64,000 bases of DNA from Thermoplasmata archaeon (GTDB taxonomy: Archaea; Thermoplasmatota; Thermoplasmata; Methanomassiliicoccales; Methanomethylophilaceae): contig SUSU01000003.1 in assembly GCA_015063225.1 (NCBI GenBank), positions 39,822 through 103,821 of the forward strand, in the 5' to 3' direction. Below are positions 60,158-64,000 of the stretch, in pieces; positions within the stretch are counted from its first letter, which is position 1; the number at the start of each line of letters is the position of its first letter. Made by a program: the position numbers and the translations under genes. The notes below the pieces were generated by a model. It was given only the letters and a program-made list of their open reading frames with translations. It was not told the origin of the DNA and made no database searches.

Positions 60158-60180
60158 CTGGCTCATGATTAGGTGATGGT

Positions 60181-60579
60181 ATGGAGGACAGGAAACGTTA
60201 CGTGCCGGGTGCGGAGCTCTTCGTCTCCGAGACGATCATGGAGGGTCTCGCGGACCTCGGCGACGGTGCATACGATACCGAGACGCCGGCGACCGGCCTC
60301 GTCCTGGGGAAGCGTTTTTCCGATTCCCTCGGCACCTGGGCCGAGATCACGAGCATCTCCGGAGATGAGCAGGCCGATGACCTCATCGGGTGGTTCCGCA
60401 CATCCGAGGGCGGAGGGGTGTCGATGTCCCCCGCCGACGTGAAGAAACACATCTCGCTTTTCGGGAAACAGAGGGCGTACGCGATAATGATCGACCCCCA
60501 GCAATCCTCCCTCGCGTTCTACACCGTGGAGGACGGGGAGCCCGTGAGCGTCAGGGCCGTCGTGGTCGAGAGCAGATGA
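60181..60579 (+). CDS. MPN/JAB-like domain protein lacking the zinc histidines
   Basis: 132 residues. The pattern follows JAB1/MPN deubiquitinase-like domains: TPATGLVLGKRF (with the preceding Glu), then IGWFRTSEGGGVSMSPAD aligns with the JAMM signature GWxHTHPxxxxxxSxxD, and AIMIDPQQSSLAFYTVEDG with the strand after it. The Ser and Asp remain, but both His are replaced (Arg and Ser), so it should be catalytically dead, like MPN-minus scaffold subunits. It is adjacent to an E1-like gene on the same strand. The family call is an inference from motif spacing. Confidence 0.55.
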   Translation: MEDRKRYVPGAELFVSETIMEGLADLGDGAYDTETPATGLVLGKRFSDSLGTWAEITSISGDEQADDLIGWFRTSEGGGVSMSPADVKKHISLFGKQRAYAIMIDPQQSSLAFYTVEDGEPVSVRAVVVESR

Positions 60580-61113
60580 TCAGACCCAGATGGCGTGCCT
60601 GTTGCGCATGTCCTCCTCGGTCGCGCCGAGGAGTTTCATCAGGGCGGGGGTCATGCTGTCGAAGAAGAGCATGGTGGCGTCCTCGAAAATGGTCCCGAGG
60701 GGGGCGTCGGACGCGTGGTCGGATTTCACGATAATCGTCGTGTCCGAGGTTTGAGCCAGATCGTTGTCTTTGGAACTGGTGACGCTGATCACGCGGGTGC
60801 CTATGCGCCGGGCGATCTCCGCCGTCTTCACGACGGACATGGTGTCGCCGCTGTTGGATACGAGGATGACGAGGTCTTCGGAAGAGATGAGCGGGGTGGT
60901 CATGTCCCCGATGAAGTAGACCTTCAGTCCGAGCTGTACGAGCCTCACGGCGAACGACTGCGCGATCAGTCCCGAACGCCCCACGCCGAAGACGAAGACG
61001 GTGCGGGCACCGACTATGCGGGATGCGAGCTCCTCGCGGTCCGCATCGGTGATGCCGGAGAGCGCGGCGATGCATTGGGAAGCGATCCTTTCCGCTTCGT
61101 CCAATCGGGTCAC
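60580..61113 (-). CDS. hxlB: 6-phospho-3-hexuloisomerase (SIS domain)
   Basis: A sugar isomerase of the SIS fold: VFVFGVGRSGLIAQSFAVRL (about residues 30-49), VSNSGDTMSVV (about 75-85), TIFEDATMLFFDSM (about 135-148). With hexulose-phosphate synthase it makes ribulose 5-phosphate from fructose 6-phosphate in archaea that lack the oxidative pentose pathway. 177 residues from GTG 61113, which overlaps the upstream stop as GTGA; a TTG at 61104 is the alternative. The partner synthase is not here. Confidence 0.88.
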   Translation of the reverse strand: MTRLDEAERIASQCIAALSGITDADREELASRIVGARTVFVFGVGRSGLIAQSFAVRLVQLGLKVYFIGDMTTPLISSEDLVILVSNSGDTMSVVKTAEIARRIGTRVISVTSSKDNDLAQTSDTTIIVKSDHASDAPLGTIFEDATMLFFDSMTPALMKLLGATEEDMRNRHAIWV

Positions 61114-62240
61114 TCCTCGGCGGGAGGCTCCTCGGAAGCGGAAGCCTCTGCGGCGGCGGCCTCCTCGGCCTCCTTCTCCGCCTTGGCCTGTTCCTTCTTC
61201 CTCTCCTTGAGGGCCTTCTGCGCCTTCTTGGAGAGGACGCGCTCGGTCAGGGTGCGCATGTAGACTGCGTCGTGCTCCAGGAGAGGGGAGCAGGAGATGA
61301 TGGTCATGTCGGGGCCGATCTCGGCGAGGGCCTCGGCGAGGCGCTCGAACTTGAGGTCTCCCTTCTTGAGGGGGGTGAGGACCTTCTCGTAGCAGTTCTC
61401 CCTGTCGACCTCGACGTTGGAGAACGCGGACCAGACGTGGCCGTCGCCGAACTGTGCGAACTGTCCGATGACGTCGGCGAAGTCCGCGGATGTCTCGAGG
61501 GCGCATCCGGTGCGGGCCTGGTAGTGCGCGAAGTTGAGGATGGGGACGACTCCGTCGATCTGGTCGCAGAGGTCGAAGATCTGGTCGGCGGTGCCGAAGA
61601 CGTCGGTCTGTCCGGTGACCTCGATGCCCACCTTGGGCTTCAGGCCGTACTCCTGCCAGCTGTCCATGACCATGGAGAGGTTCTGGAAGATGTTCTCATC
61701 GGTCTCCTCGCGGGTGCGGAGGCGCTCATCGTAGGGGCCGAGGCTGGTGACGACGACGTCCCCTCCGAGGGCATCGGTGATGATGCCGGCCTGGAGGAGG
61801 ATGTCCATGTACTGTCCGGTGAGCGCGGCCTCCTTGTCGTCCTCCATGTTGCCGGTGAGGTCCATGTAGTAGGGGGTGTGGGAGGAGAGGGCGACGTCGT
61901 GCCTGCGGGCGATCTTCCCGAGCTTGGCGAGGTCGCCAAACGTGGTGGTGGGGGGCACGAGCAGCATGATGAGGTTGTCCTCCTCCATGATGGGCTCGTC
62001 CCTGGCGTAGATGATCTCGCCTTCCCTCTCGATACCCACGATGAATCCGGATTCCGGGGGGAGGGTGTCGAGGGTCTGGCCGGCCTCCTCGTCCTCGTCG
62101 GCGGGGACGAACTGCGTGCGGGGCCTCACGAGCTGTACTTCCAGCGCGGTGAGTGCGAGGTTGTGAACATCCTCGATTCCGTCTTTCAGCGTGCGTCCTT
62201 TACAGGAGAGGGGGATTCCGGCAGGTCCGTATCTAATCAT
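61110..62240 (-). CDS. Endonuclease IV-like TIM-barrel protein with insert and charged tail
   Basis: 376 residues. An AP-endonuclease-2 (Nfo/xylose isomerase-like) barrel: RYGPAGIPL at the start, ALSSHTPYYMDLTG (about 118-131), PKVGIEVTGQ, NFAHYQARTG, HVWSAFSN. Compared with Nfo (about 280 residues) it has an insert of about 60 residues before SHTPYY and a C-terminal 45-residue Lys/Glu/Ala tail. Nfo's zinc ligand segment is LDTCH; here it is LNFAH, so metal binding may differ. It could cut abasic DNA or isomerise a sugar; coupling to the hexuloisomerase favours neither strongly. Confidence 0.7.
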   Translation of the reverse strand: MIRYGPAGIPLSCKGRTLKDGIEDVHNLALTALEVQLVRPRTQFVPADEDEEAGQTLDTLPPESGFIVGIEREGEIIYARDEPIMEEDNLIMLLVPPTTTFGDLAKLGKIARRHDVALSSHTPYYMDLTGNMEDDKEAALTGQYMDILLQAGIITDALGGDVVVTSLGPYDERLRTREETDENIFQNLSMVMDSWQEYGLKPKVGIEVTGQTDVFGTADQIFDLCDQIDGVVPILNFAHYQARTGCALETSADFADVIGQFAQFGDGHVWSAFSNVEVDRENCYEKVLTPLKKGDLKFERLAEALAEIGPDMTIISCSPLLEHDAVYMRTLTERVLSKKAQKALKERKKEQAKAEKEAEEAAAAEASASEEPPAEE

Positions 62241-62344
62241 AAAAAGTCCACCAGCCTAAGGGGCATCTGCAATACCGCTTTAAAGGTATTCCCACTACCG
62301 TACCTAAGTAACAATCGCACACGCGACTATAGGGTCCGGGGTTA

Positions 62345-62357
62345 CCTTTATTAATAA
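62345..62357 (+). promoter_or_regulatory. TATA box of the L18e operon
   Basis: CCTTTATTAATAA, predicting a transcript start near 62375 just where a leader hairpin begins. The spacer 62241-62344 shows no gene. Confidence 0.6.
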
Positions 62358-62371
62358 GACCCTGTTAGGGG

Positions 62372-62397
62372 GACTCTACCCGAATGTCGGGAGAGTC
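62372..62397 (+). promoter_or_regulatory. Leader hairpin of the L18e operon
   Basis: GACTCT pairs with AGAGTC and, inside, CCGA with TCGG (ATG loop, small internal loop). It ends 5 bases before the L18e ATG and could serve as a ribosomal-protein autoregulatory site. Confidence 0.45.
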
Positions 62398-62402
62398 AGA
62401 AT

Positions 62403-62768
62403 ATGAGCAAGGCTTCTTTGAAGACCAACCCCCAGCTCGTTTCCCTCATCGCTGACCTCAAAGCGAAGACCAGGGAGACCGAAGCTGAGATCTGGCGAGA
62501 CATTGCGCTTCGGCTGGAAGCACCCTCCAGGGTGTGGGCCGAGGCGAACCTCAGCAAGATCGAGAAGTACGTGAAAGAAGGAGAGACCATCGTCGTTCCT
62601 GGAAAAGTCCTCGCTGCCGGCGACCTCACCAAGAAGGTCAACGTCGCCGCCTACAGCTTCTCCGCCAAGGCCGCCGCGTCCATCGCCGCTGCCGGCGGAA
62701 AGGTCATGACCATCCGCGAACTCATGGACGAGTGCCCCTCTGGATCGAAAGTCAGGATTATCGGGTGA
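62403..62768 (+). CDS. rpl18e: Large ribosomal subunit protein L18e
   Basis: L18e (uL15-like fold), 121 residues. Seen: TNPQLVSLIADLKAKTRE, GETIVVPGKVLAAGDLTKK and the C-terminal IRELMDECPSGSKVRIIG. It begins the conserved archaeal operon L18e-L13-S9-RpoN. The leader is about 25 bases with a hairpin that leaves little room for a ribosome-binding site. Confidence 0.96.
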   Translation: MSKASLKTNPQLVSLIADLKAKTRETEAEIWRDIALRLEAPSRVWAEANLSKIEKYVKEGETIVVPGKVLAAGDLTKKVNVAAYSFSAKAAASIAAAGGKVMTIRELMDECPSGSKVRIIG

Positions 62769-62774
62769 GGAAAG

Positions 62775-63200
62775 ATGGTTACAGTTATTGATGGATCGAA
62801 CCTCATCTACGGCCGCCTCGCTACCGCCGTCGCCAAACTCATCATGGACGGCGAAGAGGTCGTTGTCCTCAACGCCGAGAAGATTATCGTCACCGGCGAG
62901 AGGGCTGAGGTCCTGAAAGATTTCAAGCACAAGGTCGACCTCGGAGAGGTCACCAAGAGGAAGGGTCCGTTCTACCCCCGCCGCGCCGACCTCCTGTTCA
63001 AGCGCTGCGTGAGGGGAATGATCCCCCGCTACACCACCACCGGCCGCGAAGCCTACCGCGCCCTCAAGGTGCTGGTCGGCGCCCCCAAGCAGTTCGACGA
63101 CGTCGAGAAGGTTGTCCCCGAGATCGCCTCCAAGAAGGTCAGCTGCAAGTACGTGACCCTCGGAGAGATCTCCGCATACCTCGGATCGAAGGTGAACTGA
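62775..63200 (+). CDS. rpl13: Large ribosomal subunit protein uL13
   Basis: uL13, 141 residues: [19 protein letters not shown] at the start and [17 protein letters not shown] in the centre, a typical archaeal/eukaryotic form. It begins 6 bases after L18e with GAGG before the ATG, and ends 1 base before S9. Confidence 0.96.
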   Translation: MVTVIDGSNLIYGRLATAVAKLIMDGEEVVVLNAEKIIVTGERAEVLKDFKHKVDLGEVTKRKGPFYPRRADLLFKRCVRGMIPRYTTTGREAYRALKVLVGAPKQFDDVEKVVPEIASKKVSCKYVTLGEISAYLGSKVN

Positions 63201-63201
63201 A

Positions 63202-63600
63202 ATGGATGCAGTCAACACTAGCGGAAAGCGCAAGACCGCGATCGCCAGGGCCTCCGTCAAGAAGGGTACCGGCAAGATCACCGTCAACAAGATCCCCCTG
63301 GACATCTACGAGCCCGAGCTCGCCAGGCTGAAGATCAAGGAGCCCCTCGAGCTGGCCGCCGACAAGGCCGCCGGCGTCGACATCTCCGTCTCCGTCTCCG
63401 GAGGAGGAGTCATGGGCCAGGCCGCCGCCGTCAGGACCGCAGTCGCCCGCGGTCTCGTCGAGTTCTACAAGGACGAGGACCTCGAGGCCCTCTTCAAGTC
63501 CTACGACAGGACCCTCATGATCAACGACGACCGCCGCAAGCTGCCCAAGAAGCCCCTTGGACCCGGCGCACGCGCCAAGAAGCAGAAGTCCTACAGGTGA
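63202..63600 (+). CDS. rps9: Small ribosomal subunit protein uS9
   Basis: uS9, 132 residues: N-terminal [39 protein letters not shown] and the C-terminal tail that reaches the P-site t[14 protein letters not shown], ending in the conserved Arg. It is tightly packed between L13 and rpoN. Confidence 0.97.
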   Translation: MDAVNTSGKRKTAIARASVKKGTGKITVNKIPLDIYEPELARLKIKEPLELAADKAAGVDISVSVSGGGVMGQAAAVRTAVARGLVEFYKDEDLEALFKSYDRTLMINDDRRKLPKKPLGPGARAKKQKSYR

Positions 63601-63607
63601 TCACAGT

Positions 63608-63799
63608 ATGATTATCCCTGTCAGATGCTTCACCTGCGGAAAGGTCGTCGGATCAGCATACCCCGCGTATGCCAGCCGCGTCAACATGGGCGAGGATCCC
63701 AAGGCCGTCCTCGACGACCTGGGTTTCGAGCGCTACTGCTGCCGCAGGATGATCGTGGCCCACGCTGATCTCATTTCCGAGATCTCCAGACTGGGATGA
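63608..63799 (+). CDS. rpoN: RNA polymerase subunit N (Rpb10)
   Basis: 63-residue zinc-binding subunit: [16 protein letters not shown] (CxxC at residues 7-10) and the paired YCCRRM (about 44-49), both diagnostic. ATG 63608 gives the normal N-terminus, 7 bases after the S9 stop. It is the last gene of the operon; tRNA-Pro follows 53 bases on. Confidence 0.96.
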   Translation: MIIPVRCFTCGKVVGSAYPAYASRVNMGEDPKAVLDDLGFERYCCRRMIVAHADLISEISRLG

Positions 63800-63852
63800 G
63801 ATTTCCTATCACCCAAACCTTTTAATCAAACCCCTTACTACTCCGTTCCAAC

Positions 63853-63928
63853 GGGCCCTTGGGGTAGCTTGGTATCCTTCATGCTTGGGGTGCATGTGAC
63901 TCCAGTTCAAATCTGGGGGGGCCCACCA
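63853..63928 (+). tRNA. tRNA-Pro (anticodon GGG)
   Basis: Acceptor GGGCCCT with GGGGCCC (one T-G pair), anticodon stem CATGC/GCATG, anticodon GGG at 63887-63889, T loop TTCAAAT. CCA is encoded (63926-63928), unlike tRNA-Glu in this window. Confidence 0.93.
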
Positions 63929-63929
63929 C

Positions 63930-63949
63930 TTATTCCATTAAAATTGAGC
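63930..63949 (+). repeat. 20-base block shared with the DNA after tRNA-Glu
   Basis: Differs by one base from 13508-13527 and stands at the same place relative to the tRNA 3' end. The DNA beyond it (63950-64000) turns AT-richer and shows no gene before the window ends. Confidence 0.6.
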
Positions 63950-64000
63950 TCGCAATGCTGTGAACTCTGTCGATTTTTATCAAGGTTTGCATAGCATTCG

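Overview
The window is archaeal and most likely from a GC-rich member of the Methanomassiliicoccales (class Thermoplasmata, methyl-reducing methanogens). Archaeal type: ribosomal proteins L15e, L18e, L21e; RNA polymerase subunits RpoF and RpoN; aIF1A; Rio1 kinase; archaeal Pus10; type II GAPDH; a family B DNA polymerase with PCNA-binding tails. The narrower placement is an inference. It rests on the gene set, on frequent TATA boxes about 25 bases before start codons (near-leaderless mRNAs), and on stop codons: every protein gene I terminated ends in TGA or, rarely, TAA, and none in TAG, as expected where TAG is reserved for pyrrolysine. No methanogenesis gene lies in the window, so the lineage is not proven.

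Layout. 1-2.3 kb: a ThiI-like protein without an ATP loop, and a MATE exporter. 2.3-11.8 kb, all minus strand: information processing (L15e, PolB, YchF, then aIF1A-Rio1-KH-Pus10-L21e-RpoF-DUF655-KsgA read right to left). 11.9-16.3 kb: glutamate dehydrogenase, tRNA-Glu, then a pdxST cassette bracketed by a repeat of the tRNA 3' end, then a Fic protein. 16.3-21.6 kb: an EhaR-like HAD protein, a formyltransferase-like protein, a structured non-coding stretch, archease, aspartate dehydrogenase, a prolidase and a cyclophilin-like protein. 21.6-27.2 kb: branched-chain amino acid genes (ilvC and two ilvB paralogues) with a methyltransferase-like gene between the ilvB copies. 27.2-31 kb: a secreted transglutaminase-like protein and the GAPDH-PGK pair.

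31-41 kb holds the most unusual system: a four-gene BtuCDF/FecBCD-type ABC importer. One permease carries an extracellular beta-propeller, and the substrate-binding protein is fused behind a large tandem-repeat ectodomain with two transmembrane anchors. The repeat units resemble transcobalamin C-terminal (DUF4430-like) domains, so a cell-surface corrinoid-scavenging machine is a plausible, untested reading.

41-48 kb: a lysine operon of the diaminopimelate aminotransferase type, lrp-dapA-lysC-lysA-dapF-dapL, plus an unknown gene. A 19-bp palindrome before lrp has the same arms as one before aspartate dehydrogenase at 19 kb, suggesting a small regulon. 48-54 kb: MscS channel, membrane AlbA_2 protein, prepilin peptidase, AmmeMemoRadiSam enzyme, ThiL. 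54-57.4 kb: a candidate structured RNA, then larA, an HdrD/GlpC-like Fe-S protein and dihydropteroate synthase. 57.4-62.2 kb: two membrane proteins, a zinc-ribbon protein, an adjacent E1-like/MPN-like pair (both with altered catalytic residues), a hexuloisomerase and an endonuclease IV-like protein. 62.4-63.9 kb: the L18e-L13-S9-RpoN operon and tRNA-Pro. The DNA just after this tRNA shares a 20-base block with the DNA after tRNA-Glu.
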